From contig WFOY01000018.1 of the NCBI GenBank assembly GCA_015487835.1, positions 1 to 5,784 of the forward strand: a stretch of DNA of 5,784 nt. Direction: 5' to 3'. The position numbers were made by a program, and so were the translations under genes. Each line of letters begins with the position of its first letter. Within the stretch, counting starts at the first letter, position 1. The notes below the pieces were generated by a model, which did not search any database, was not told the DNA's origin, and worked only from the letters and a program-made list of their open reading frames with translations. Source of the stretch: Aquificaceae bacterium (GTDB lineage: Bacteria > Aquificota > Aquificia > Aquificales > Aquificaceae). Of this stretch, positions 1-5,726 are shown one piece after another.

Positions 1-191
1 AGAGCGAGGAGGAGATAGATTTCAAAGGACCCGTTAAAAAACTCAGGGAGGTCTTAAAAGAGAAGCACCCAGAGATAGCTGACATAATCGAGAGGATAAG
101 GTTCGCTGTGAACGAGGAGTATGTTGAAGAGGACTATACCTTACGCGGTGACGAGAGGGTAGCCCTCATACCTCCAGTTAGCGGTGGCTGA
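1..191 (+). CDS. moaD: Molybdopterin synthase sulfur-carrier subunit MoaD (5' end missing)
   Basis: MoaD carries sulfur as a C-terminal thiocarboxylate and, with MoaE, converts precursor Z (cPMP) to molybdopterin in the cytoplasm. The frame is open from the window edge to TGA at 189-191 and gives 62 residues. The end, GDERVALIPPVSGG, is the hallmark of MoaD: the beta-grasp strand 'VA.IPPVSGG' with the terminal Gly-Gly that is adenylated and thiolated. MoaD is normally about 80 residues, so roughly 20 N-terminal residues lie outside the window. The preceding part is helical and acidic (LREVLKEKHPEIADIIERI) and fits the MoaD helix region. The stop abuts the ATG of the next gene, which suggests one transcript and coupled translation. 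ThiS also ends in Gly-Gly but is shorter and lacks the PPVSGG context. The assignment is strong even though the gene is partial. Confidence 0.9.
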   Translation, partial: SEEEIDFKGPVKKLREVLKEKHPEIADIIERIRFAVNEEYVEEDYTLRGDERVALIPPVSGG

Positions 192-1136
192 ATGGAAAAG
201 GTCCTACTCCTCAGGCTCTCCTCCCTCGGAGACGTGGTCCTCACCTCCGTGCTTTTGGACCCACTCGTCGAAGGAGGGTTCAGACCCTACCTCCTCACCT
301 TCGAACCTTACCACACCCTGTTCGAAGACGACCCGAGGGTCGAGACCATACCCGTGACCAAAGGGAACCTCTTCAGTAGGGAGACCTTGAAAAGATTGAA
401 GGGCTTTGACCTTTATTTGGACCTCCACAAAAATTTGAGGTCGTTTCTGATCAGGTTCCTCACGGGTGGGAGGTGGGTCTCTTACAAAAAGGAGGCTCTG
501 AGGAGGAGGCTGTCAGTACACATCAGCAGGTTCAGAAAGAGGTTTTACGTCACCGAGAGGTATCTGGAGGTTTTGAAGCCCCTCGGTCTTTCGGGAGACC
601 CGTTCCCCAAGATCCTTGTCTCCAGAGAGAGGCTCAGGAAGGTGGGTTCCCTGCTCCCCGACAGGGACTTCGTCGCCATAGGTCCTGGTGCGAGATACAG
701 GAAGAAGGTCTACCCTCACTTCGGAGAGGTTGCGAAAATGTTGAGGGATCAGGGCTTAGAAATCGTCTGGGTAGGTGACGCTAAGGACAGAAGTCTTGCG
801 GAGGGTTTACCTGGGATAAACCTCTGCGGTAGGACCTCCCTTCCGGACCTTCTTGCGGTCCTCAAGATCGCAAAACTCTACATAGGGAACGACTCAGGCA
901 TCTTGCACTGTGCGAGGGCTGTGGGAACGAAAGCTCTCCAGATATACGGCGGGACACACCCTACCCTCGGATTTTCCCTATACCCTGAGGAGGGGAGGGT
1001 CCTGATAAAGGGTCTTCCCTGTCAGCCCTGTGACCTTCACGGCAAGGGTGAATGCAAATTCGGAGACTACAGATGCCTCTATATAGACCCGATCTTTGTC
1101 TTCGAGGAGTCTATGAAGATCCTCACGGAAACTTAA
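192..1136 (+). CDS. Glycosyltransferase family 9 protein (ADP-heptose:LPS heptosyltransferase type)
   Basis: This 314-residue protein is a likely inner-core lipopolysaccharide glycosyltransferase acting at the cytoplasmic face of the inner membrane and using a nucleotide-activated heptose. The GT9 (GT-B fold) layout is visible. The N-terminal acceptor-domain motif LLLRLSSLGDVV (5-16) holds the Asp that acts as base in WaaC/WaaF. The C-terminal donor domain starts near residue 160 (VAIGPGARYRKKVYP), followed by VWVGDAKD (192-199), the family motif GNDSGILHCA (232-241) and YGGTHPTLGFS (252-262). Four cysteines near the C-terminus (277, 280, 288, 295; PCQPC...C...C) match the Cys cluster common in WaaF-like proteins. 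Length is slightly short for the family (about 320-350). The ATG follows the moaD stop directly, with GGTGG four bases upstream. The exact donor and acceptor (WaaC, WaaF or another GT9) cannot be fixed from sequence alone. Confidence 0.88.
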   Translation: MEKVLLLRLSSLGDVVLTSVLLDPLVEGGFRPYLLTFEPYHTLFEDDPRVETIPVTKGNLFSRETLKRLKGFDLYLDLHKNLRSFLIRFLTGGRWVSYKKEALRRRLSVHISRFRKRFYVTERYLEVLKPLGLSGDPFPKILVSRERLRKVGSLLPDRDFVAIGPGARYRKKVYPHFGEVAKMLRDQGLEIVWVGDAKDRSLAEGLPGINLCGRTSLPDLLAVLKIAKLYIGNDSGILHCARAVGTKALQIYGGTHPTLGFSLYPEEGRVLIKGLPCQPCDLHGKGECKFGDYRCLYIDPIFVFEESMKILTET

Positions 1137-1160
1137 CCCAAAAGGACCATATTTAGAGCT

Positions 1161-1171
1161 GAGGGAGGTGG
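1161..1171 (+). promoter_or_regulatory. Strong ribosome-binding site of the 473-residue protein gene
   Basis: GAGGGAGGTGG lies just before the ATG at 1176; its GGGAGGTG core (1163-1170) ends five bases upstream of the start. It is the best Shine-Dalgarno sequence among the intact genes here and fixes the start. The 39-base spacer after the glycosyltransferase stop holds no evident hairpin, so read-through from the upstream genes is likely. Confidence 0.75.
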
Positions 1172-1175
1172 AAAG

Positions 1176-2597
1176 ATGGGAGTGTTGGAGACCCTTGTCC
1201 TGAAGAGCAGGCTAACCCAGAGAGAGAAGGTGGTGGTCCTGAGGGATCTTCTGAAGAGGGAGATGGACATCCTGAACGAGTACTGTAAGATCAACGACAG
1301 GATACCCAAGGAGTACGCTACCGAGCTCTGTCACCTTCACAACGTAAAGAAGGTGAACATAGCGAGGCTCCTCTCGATGATAAAGCACTACGACCCCAAG
1401 TTCATGGAAGCTCTGATAAACACAGACCCCAGGGTCAGGAAGTTCATCTCCTACTACTTCGAGTTCATGAGGAAGCATCCCTACTACGAGGAGGTCCTCG
1501 AACCCCAGAACCTCTTCGGGAACTGGGACTACATAAGGTACAAGCTGAAGATACTCTTTCCAGATCTCACCTTCGAGGAGATAGACAGGTTCAGGTTCAG
1601 GAGGAGGGAGTTCATCGAGTACGTTAAGGATAAGCTGGGGGAACCAGAGGACCTTATCGAGGAGAAGCTGATAAGATCGACCTGGTACGAGAGCGTCCCT
1701 TACCTCGAGCTTGAGGAGGAGATGGACTCCAGGTGGCATCCCGAACCCGTCATGACCGACGAGGACTGGGAGTTCATAAAGAGGAACATAAACGGGAGGA
1801 AGAACCTCATAGTAAGGGGCGAGAACGGGAAGGAGAAGCTCATCTACGTCGAGGTGGACCTCTCGGAAGAAGAGATAGACAGATACAGAAAGGACAGGGA
1901 GGGTCTAAAGAGGCTCCTCATGGAGAGATACGGACTCGACGAGAGCGGTGCGGAGCAGATCCTCAGGAAGGCAGGCTGGGAGTCCGAGAGTTACCACATA
2001 ATACCACCCATACACACGGACGTCCACGCTGACTACGGCGATACGAGAAGGGCCAAAGAAAAACCGAGGAACGAGAAGAAGAAGCACTTCAGCATATCGG
2101 AACTCACGGCCCACATAAGGACCATCGGCGGAAGGGAGCTTGAGATGCTGAACTACTGGGAACTCCTCCAGGACAAGCTGACTGAGGTCCAGGACAGGAT
2201 AAGCCTCTTTATAAGGACTAAGAGGAAGCTCCTCGGCAAGCTCTTCGGGATCTACTACACCTTGGATCCCGTGATGGCTGAGGCGATCCTGACCTCGGAC
2301 CCCGACACGGTTGCTACCCTGAGAGATCTTGTGGTGAGGGACGGTGTGAGGGACAAGAGGTTCCTCCTCTATGAGAACACGAGGGCCTGGAACGAGGTGA
2401 AGAGAAGGGTTGTCTCCCGCTTTCCCGAGGTCAGCGAGGAGGAGGTGGAGAGGTTCAAAGGCAAGAGGTCCGATTTCGTGGAGTACCTCTCCCAAAAGAC
2501 GAAGAGAAGCAGAGAGTTCGTGGACGAGAAGCTGGAAGAGGCCGGCTGGCTGAGGTCGGAGGAGATCCCAGCCTTCCTCAGGCAGATAGGTCCCTGA
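1176..2597 (+). CDS. Uncharacterised cytoplasmic protein with internal duplication and three CsbD-like repeats
   Basis: I do not recognise this 473-residue protein as a named family. It has no signal peptide or membrane segment, is very rich in Glu, Lys and Arg, and appears almost wholly helical. It is internally repetitive. Residues about 28-170 and 320-458 align nearly without gaps, sharing for example RE[ML][DE][IM]LN, DP...EA(I/L)..(S/T)DP, and FP-[DE]-[LV]-[TS]-x-EE-[IV]-[DE]-RF. Each copy ends in a 55-residue unit (116-170 and 404-458). A third, diverged unit (197-268) sits between them, with a 17-residue insertion after its W..I[KR] start. The unit pattern W..[IV][KR]...FP.[LV][ST].EE[IV].RF...R..F.EY...K......EKL...W resembles the CsbD/YjbJ stress-protein pattern (NW..IKG...W..LT.DDL..I.GKR..L...LQ.RYG...EEAE). 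The middle copy even contains ERYG. A basic, low-complexity linker (about 289-304) precedes the second module. Codon choice is extreme: 21 of 22 Tyr codons are TAC and all 15 Asn codons are AAC, which suggests high expression. The CsbD relation is an inference by eye. Confidence 0.85.
   Translation: MGVLETLVLKSRLTQREKVVVLRDLLKREMDILNEYCKINDRIPKEYATELCHLHNVKKVNIARLLSMIKHYDPKFMEALINTDPRVRKFISYYFEFMRKHPYYEEVLEPQNLFGNWDYIRYKLKILFPDLTFEEIDRFRFRRREFIEYVKDKLGEPEDLIEEKLIRSTWYESVPYLELEEEMDSRWHPEPVMTDEDWEFIKRNINGRKNLIVRGENGKEKLIYVEVDLSEEEIDRYRKDREGLKRLLMERYGLDESGAEQILRKAGWESESYHIIPPIHTDVHADYGDTRRAKEKPRNEKKKHFSISELTAHIRTIGGRELEMLNYWELLQDKLTEVQDRISLFIRTKRKLLGKLFGIYYTLDPVMAEAILTSDPDTVATLRDLVVRDGVRDKRFLLYENTRAWNEVKRRVVSRFPEVSEEEVERFKGKRSDFVEYLSQKTKRSREFVDEKLEEAGWLRSEEIPAFLRQIGP
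1521..1685 (+). repeat. CsbD-like protein repeat unit 1 (residues 116-170)
   Basis: This is the first of three related units in the 473-residue protein, starting [10 protein letters not shown] and containing [12 protein letters not shown]. Against unit 3 it aligns over 55 residues without gaps, with 16 identities by my count and many conservative changes. It ends in EEKL....W, as the other units end in a helix closing on Trp. The repeat is at protein level; the DNA copies are diverged. Confidence 0.65.
1764..1979 (+). repeat. CsbD-like protein repeat unit 2, with insertion (residues 197-268)
   Basis: The unit opens with DWEFIKRNI, then has about 17 extra residues (a probable Gly/Asn-rich hairpin with NGRKN and RGENGKEK) before [11 protein letters not shown]. 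It continues with [21 protein letters not shown]. This C-terminal half is the copy closest to the CsbD family pattern (L[ST].[ED][ED][LI]...R..L...L.[EQ]RYG). Unlike units 1 and 3 it is not preceded by the larger duplicated module. Confidence 0.6.
2385..2549 (+). repeat. CsbD-like protein repeat unit 3 (residues 404-458)
   Basis: The unit runs from AWNEVKRRV through [16 protein letters not shown] to DEKLEEAGW. The [12 protein letters not shown] stretch mirrors the (I/F)xGKRxxLVxxL stretch of CsbD-family proteins. Together with the preceding residues 320-403 it forms the second copy of the large duplicated module, and it lies just before the C-terminus of the protein. Confidence 0.65.
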
Positions 2598-3474
2598 CAG
2601 GTATTATGTCCTTTATAGCGGAGTAGATCTTTAGGGTAGCCTTTGATTTGTTCAAGGTGTAAAAGTGGAGTCCAGGAACGCCGTTTGAGATAAGATCTTC
2701 ACACTGCCTTATGGCGAACTCGACCCCTATCTTCTCCACCTCCTCGGGTCTGTCCTCTACCTTTTCCATCCTGTCTATTAAGCTCTGGGGTATCGTCGCA
2801 CCGCACATGCTTGCGAACTTCTTTATCTGCCTGAAGTTGGTTATGGGCATTATCCCGGGTATTATGGGTATCTCTATGCCAGCCTTTTCGCAGAGTTCGA
2901 TGAACTCGTAGTAGTATTCGTTCTCGAAGAACATCTGGGTTATTGAAAAGTCCGCTCCCGCCAGGACCTTCTCCTTGAAGAACCTAACCTCCCACTCCAT
3001 GTTTGGAGACTCGGGATGACCCTCCGGGTAGCTGGCGACTCCGATGGAGAACCTCTCCCCGAAGTTCTCCCTTATGAGCCTCACGAGTTCCACCGCATAC
3101 CTACACGCACCTTCAGGAGGTCTGAAGTCTGGTTTATCTCTTGGAACGTCACCCCTTAAGGCGAGTATGTTGTCTATACCTATCCTGTCGTAGTCGGAGA
3201 GGATGCCAAGAAGCTCTTCCCTCGTGTGGGCTATGCAGGTGAGGTGAGCCATCACGTTCAGACCAACTTCTTCGTGTATCCTCTTCACAACCCTCCTCGT
3301 CCTGTCTCTCGTAGAACCCCCAGCTCCATAAGTGACGGAAACGAAGGTGGGTCTTAAAGGTTTTAGGTCCTTTATCGTCTCGAAGAGCTGTCTTTCTCCC
3401 TCCTCGGTCTTTGGGGGAAAGAACTCGAAGGATACGGAGAAGACGTCCCTTCTCAGTATCTCGCCTATCTTCAA
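2578..3474 (-). CDS. metF: 5,10-methylenetetrahydrofolate reductase MetF
   Basis: MetF is a cytoplasmic FAD enzyme that reduces 5,10-methylene-THF to 5-methyl-THF, the methyl donor for methionine synthesis. The protein is 298 residues from the TTG at 3474-3472 (E. coli MetF is 296). Counting from that start, the motifs are: FEFFPPKT with the catalytic Glu (residue 17), VTYGAGGST (from 47), AHLTC (77-81), LALRGD with the Asp near the flavin (109), and ITQMFFE with the folate-binding Gln (180). PGIMPI and GLHFYTLN lie near the C-terminus. The single-domain bacterial form is complete. An upstream in-frame GTG (3483-3481) would add three residues. I prefer TTG because AGAGGTG (3487-3481) then sits six bases upstream, whereas it would overlap the GTG, and because MKIGEIL is a typical MetF beginning. 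The 3' end overlaps the convergent gene by 20 bases. The product is certain and the start is probable. Confidence 0.95.
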   Translation of the reverse strand: MKIGEILRRDVFSVSFEFFPPKTEEGERQLFETIKDLKPLRPTFVSVTYGAGGSTRDRTRRVVKRIHEEVGLNVMAHLTCIAHTREELLGILSDYDRIGIDNILALRGDVPRDKPDFRPPEGACRYAVELVRLIRENFGERFSIGVASYPEGHPESPNMEWEVRFFKEKVLAGADFSITQMFFENEYYYEFIELCEKAGIEIPIIPGIMPITNFRQIKKFASMCGATIPQSLIDRMEKVEDRPEEVEKIGVEFAIRQCEDLISNGVPGLHFYTLNKSKATLKIYSAIKDIIPVRDLSA

Positions 3475-3480
3475 ACCCCA

Positions 3481-3487
3481 CACCTCT
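3481..3487 (-). promoter_or_regulatory. Ribosome-binding site of metF (supports TTG start)
   Basis: On the minus strand AGAGGTG occupies 3487 to 3481, six bases before TTG at 3474-3472. The competing GTG at 3483-3481 is inside this sequence and has no purine-rich site of its own upstream (the preceding bases are ACTTTTCTTTTGTTA). Confidence 0.6.
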
Positions 3488-3530
3488 TAACAAAAGAAAA
3501 GTTTATATCATATATGCTATGCAAACAATA
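3484..3530. promoter_or_regulatory. AT-rich divergent promoter region between metF and the exported-protein operon
   Basis: The short spacer is strikingly AT-rich compared with its flanks and is the only place where promoters for both outward genes can sit. On the minus strand TATGAT (3512-3507) and TATAAA (3507-3502) are each 5/6 matches to a -10 box and precede metF. On the plus strand TATCAT (3506-3511) is a 5/6 -10 match that would start transcription almost at the ATG (3519). TTAACA (3487-3492) is a -35-like hexamer but pairs only with the weaker TATATG (3511-3516, spacing 18). No convincing paired -35/-10 set was found, so the exact elements are uncertain. Confidence 0.4.
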
Positions 3531-5162
3531 CATAAAGTGTTTGCTATTCTCCTCTGTGTGTTTATGTTTACAGCTTTTAGGTCTCACAGTTTTGCCTCCC
3601 AGGATCTCAACGAACTTCTCGCTAAGCAGGGCTTTCCTGAGGTCAAGGTTCTCTACAGAACGGATAGGATCGTAGTTCTTAAAGTGCTTAAATCCGCTGA
3701 CCCTAACAGGTGGGGCAGGGTATACACCTGCCTGCTTCCGGATGGCCCATGTGTTGAAGGATATCCTACGTATATGAAGGATAACAAGATCCTTTTAATC
3801 AGAGGGAGACGAGTTTTGGAACTTAACCTTAGAAGCACGAAGGAGAAGATCTTAGAAAACCTGCCCGCAATTGCGAGGATCGGTAAGGACAAAACCGTAG
3901 AGATAGTCCACGAGGGCAGAACCGTTAAGGTAAAGGATCCCTTTCCCAAACACTGGGTCTATCCAAAAGAGAGAGGCATAGTCCCCTGCGGGGATATGTA
4001 CTGGACTTGGGAAAGTAGCTGGAACCTCTTTGTAAACAGGGAAGGGCACGTAACAAAGAAAAAAGGGAAACAGTTTGTGTGTATCTTCGGTAAGGTGGTT
4101 GACCTTGAGAAGGACGGTAAGGTCGTTACTTTCAAACCGGCCAGAAGCGTAATAAAGAGGGTAAACAGAACCTTATTCCGTGGAAATCCCTCAGTCAGAT
4201 TCTTCAAGGGCTTTGTAGTCCTCCTCGGAAATGTCCCGGGATCCTACGCAGCGAGGATGGTTGTTCTGAGTCCGAACCTGAAGTTAAAAGCTCAGGTTGA
4301 TCTAGGAGAAGTGTTTATAAGGCTCTTGGTCCTTTCGAGAGGAAAGTTCTACATCACGATGGATACATTTGATATGGGAAAGGATTGGACAGGCCTTTAC
4401 AGACTTGACCCTGAGAAGGGTTCTCTTGAAAAGATCCTGTCTTACGAACGGAGGAATAACTACGAATATTACCTGTTCACACCTATCGGGGAGGGAAAGT
4501 ACATACGGATCAAGCCGCCTTACAGCGTGTGCCTTTTTGCAAGCGGGCAGGGAGAATGTACCATGTACAGACATTACAAAGGGAAGGCATCTTTAGTGGA
4601 CCTGAAGGGTAACGTTTTGAGGACCATAGATCTACCGAAGAGGTCTGAGGTCTACCCCATGGACGGGGCCTTCGTCTTCTGCAGGGAGGAGTGCAAGTTT
4701 GTGAACGGGAGGCTTGAGGTGAAACCTCTCGGGTTCAAGGGCTTTTCAGATAGGTGGAGGGGCGAAGACGTGAAGGTGTTCTCAAGAGAAGAGGAGGCCT
4801 TTGTCGTGTTCAGGGACGGGACAAATAGGAGGATCCCGAGGGGATGCAGGGTGAGGGTGCACTCCAGAACCGTTTTCTGTCTTTATGGCAGGACCAAAGC
4901 TGAGCTAAGGGATCTGGAAACCTGGGAGGTTCTCGGGGAAAGTTCAGCGGTTCCATACCCTGACCACGTCTACGGAAGGTTCGTCCTCAAGGGTAGGATA
5001 ATGGTCCTCGAAGCGGGAAGCGGCAGGGTGGTAGATTACAGGAGGCTTGAATGTGAAGGGATGCCTCCTCGGGATATAGTTTTCAACAGGGACAGGTTCT
5101 ATGTGATCTACTCTGGTGATCAGAAGGTATGTATGGAGGTGTTCAAGATAGATGTGGATTAG
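3519..5162 (+). CDS. Exported cysteine-rich, beta-rich protein of unknown function (possible beta-propeller)
   Basis: I do not recognise the family. The 547-residue product begins with a clear Sec signal peptide: MQTIHK, a hydrophobic core VFAILLCVFMFTAF, then a signal peptidase I type site SFA|SQD (cut after residue 26). The mature protein should be periplasmic or surface-located. It is rich in short alternating hydrophobic strands followed by turns (for example VVLKVL, ILLIRGRRVLEL, FVVLLG, GLYRLDPEKGSLEKIL, FVLKGRIMVLEAGSGRVV), which suggests repeated beta-sheets or a beta-propeller. It has no transmembrane helix after the signal. The mature part has 12 Cys, at 71/78, 157/188, 338/347, 388/392, 443/454 and 512/538, grouped as if forming six local disulfides. 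I chose ATG 3519 because it heads the signal peptide. The open frame runs back to an ATG at 3411, but that extension is antisense to metF and basic. No Shine-Dalgarno sequence precedes 3519. The 3' end overlaps the next gene by 11 bases. Confidence 0.82.
   Translation: MQTIHKVFAILLCVFMFTAFRSHSFASQDLNELLAKQGFPEVKVLYRTDRIVVLKVLKSADPNRWGRVYTCLLPDGPCVEGYPTYMKDNKILLIRGRRVLELNLRSTKEKILENLPAIARIGKDKTVEIVHEGRTVKVKDPFPKHWVYPKERGIVPCGDMYWTWESSWNLFVNREGHVTKKKGKQFVCIFGKVVDLEKDGKVVTFKPARSVIKRVNRTLFRGNPSVRFFKGFVVLLGNVPGSYAARMVVLSPNLKLKAQVDLGEVFIRLLVLSRGKFYITMDTFDMGKDWTGLYRLDPEKGSLEKILSYERRNNYEYYLFTPIGEGKYIRIKPPYSVCLFASGQGECTMYRHYKGKASLVDLKGNVLRTIDLPKRSEVYPMDGAFVFCREECKFVNGRLEVKPLGFKGFSDRWRGEDVKVFSREEEAFVVFRDGTNRRIPRGCRVRVHSRTVFCLYGRTKAELRDLETWEVLGESSAVPYPDHVYGRFVLKGRIMVLEAGSGRVVDYRRLECEGMPPRDIVFNRDRFYVIYSGDQKVCMEVFKIDVD
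5135..5141 (+). promoter_or_regulatory. Ribosome-binding site of the 187-residue exported protein gene
   Basis: GGAGGTG lies inside the end of the upstream coding region, ten bases before the ATG at 5152. The spacing is slightly long, but it is a near-perfect Shine-Dalgarno sequence. It supports this start, which gives the signal peptide, and supports translation from the same transcript. Confidence 0.6.
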
Positions 5163-5715
5163 TTTCCTGCTAATCCTACTGGGATCCGCTTTGGGCCTGG
5201 AGATAGGAAAGGTGGAGGTGAGGGAGAGAGATGTTCTGATATACGTAAAGGATGCAGATCGCATAACCCTCGAGGCCCTTGACCCTCCAAAGGCAAAGAG
5301 GGCAGGTCCGAACTTAGACCATCTGGGTCTTCACAGGATATTTAAATACGTTTACGCAGTTCCCTGCTACGGCTACGCCTACTACGAGGATAGTTCCAAG
5401 AATATAGCGGCTGCCGTTAAGGTTGGAGAAGATGAGTGGGTGGTCAAGACCGAACTCCTCCCGAAAAAAGAGGATTTCTACCTGCTCCCTATAAGGGTGT
5501 GCCCCTGTTTTTCGGACAGCGAACTTAAGGTGGTAGATTTCTGGAACAAACCCCTGGAGGTGGCCTGCCCGAGCATCTCCCTGATCTGGATAAACTACAC
5601 CCACAGGAAGGCCCTAAAGGAACTTGGCTTTGAAGGTGATCTTGTTTTCAAGATAAGGATAAAGGATCAAAAGGGGGATACGGAGACCCTTGAGGTGAGG
5701 ATACCTAACCCCTGA
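5152..5715 (+). CDS. Small exported protein of unknown function
   Basis: This 187-residue product is not a family I recognise. It starts MWISFLLILLGSALG, a short hydrophobic export signal, with a plausible cut after ALG (residue 15). The usual positively charged N-region is missing, which is atypical. The mature part looks like mixed beta structure (IGKVEVRERDVLIYV, DLVFKIRI, ETLEVRI at the end) and has four cysteines (72, 117, 119, 139) including a CPC (117-119), compatible with disulfides or a metal site. It has no further membrane segment and no heme-binding CxxCH. The ATG lies inside the last codons of the preceding exported-protein gene (11-base overlap in a different frame), so the two are very probably cotranscribed and work together in the envelope. 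The stop TGA at 5713-5715 is created at the junction of a 12-bp tandem repeat and is one base from the stop of the convergent gene. Confidence 0.78.
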   Translation: MWISFLLILLGSALGLEIGKVEVRERDVLIYVKDADRITLEALDPPKAKRAGPNLDHLGLHRIFKYVYAVPCYGYAYYEDSSKNIAAAVKVGEDEWVVKTELLPKKEDFYLLPIRVCPCFSDSELKVVDFWNKPLEVACPSISLIWINYTHRKALKELGFEGDLVFKIRIKDQKGDTETLEVRIPNP

Positions 5716-5726
5716 CCTAACCCCTG
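5703..5726. repeat. Perfect 12-bp tandem repeat across two convergent stop codons
   Basis: ACCTAACCCCTG occurs twice head to tail (5703-5714 and 5715-5726). The first copy plus the first base of the second forms the TGA stop of the 187-residue gene. The second copy, read on the minus strand, supplies the TAG stop (5719-5717) of the convergent gene. The first copy gives a second in-frame TAG 12 bases further on. Confidence 0.9.

Noticed and set aside
271..640. Antisense and alternate-frame open frames within the glycosyltransferase gene
   Set aside because: They are shadows of the GT9 frame, which carries all the conserved motifs.
1212..1739. Long antisense open frame (175 codons) opposite the duplicated-protein gene
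   Set aside because: It arises from the strong AAG/GAG/CTC codon bias of the real gene, which leaves few antisense stops. The product is a low-complexity Leu/Val/Glu/Pro mix without motifs.
1905..2495. Second long antisense open frame (196 codons) in the same gene
   Set aside because: Same cause: a mirror of the biased codons. It has no ribosome-binding site or recognisable domain.
3149..3493. Minus-strand frame overlapping metF
   Set aside because: It lies on the same strand as metF in another frame and has Arg/Asp-rich nonsense composition. MetF is unambiguous here.
3411..3518. Upstream extension of the exported-protein gene to an ATG at 3411
   Set aside because: It would run antisense through the conserved N-terminus of metF and place a very basic 36-residue segment before a good signal peptide.
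3653..4574. Several minus-strand frames opposite the exported-protein gene
   Set aside because: They are short, overlap one another, lack ribosome-binding sites and family motifs, and lie opposite a well-supported coding region.
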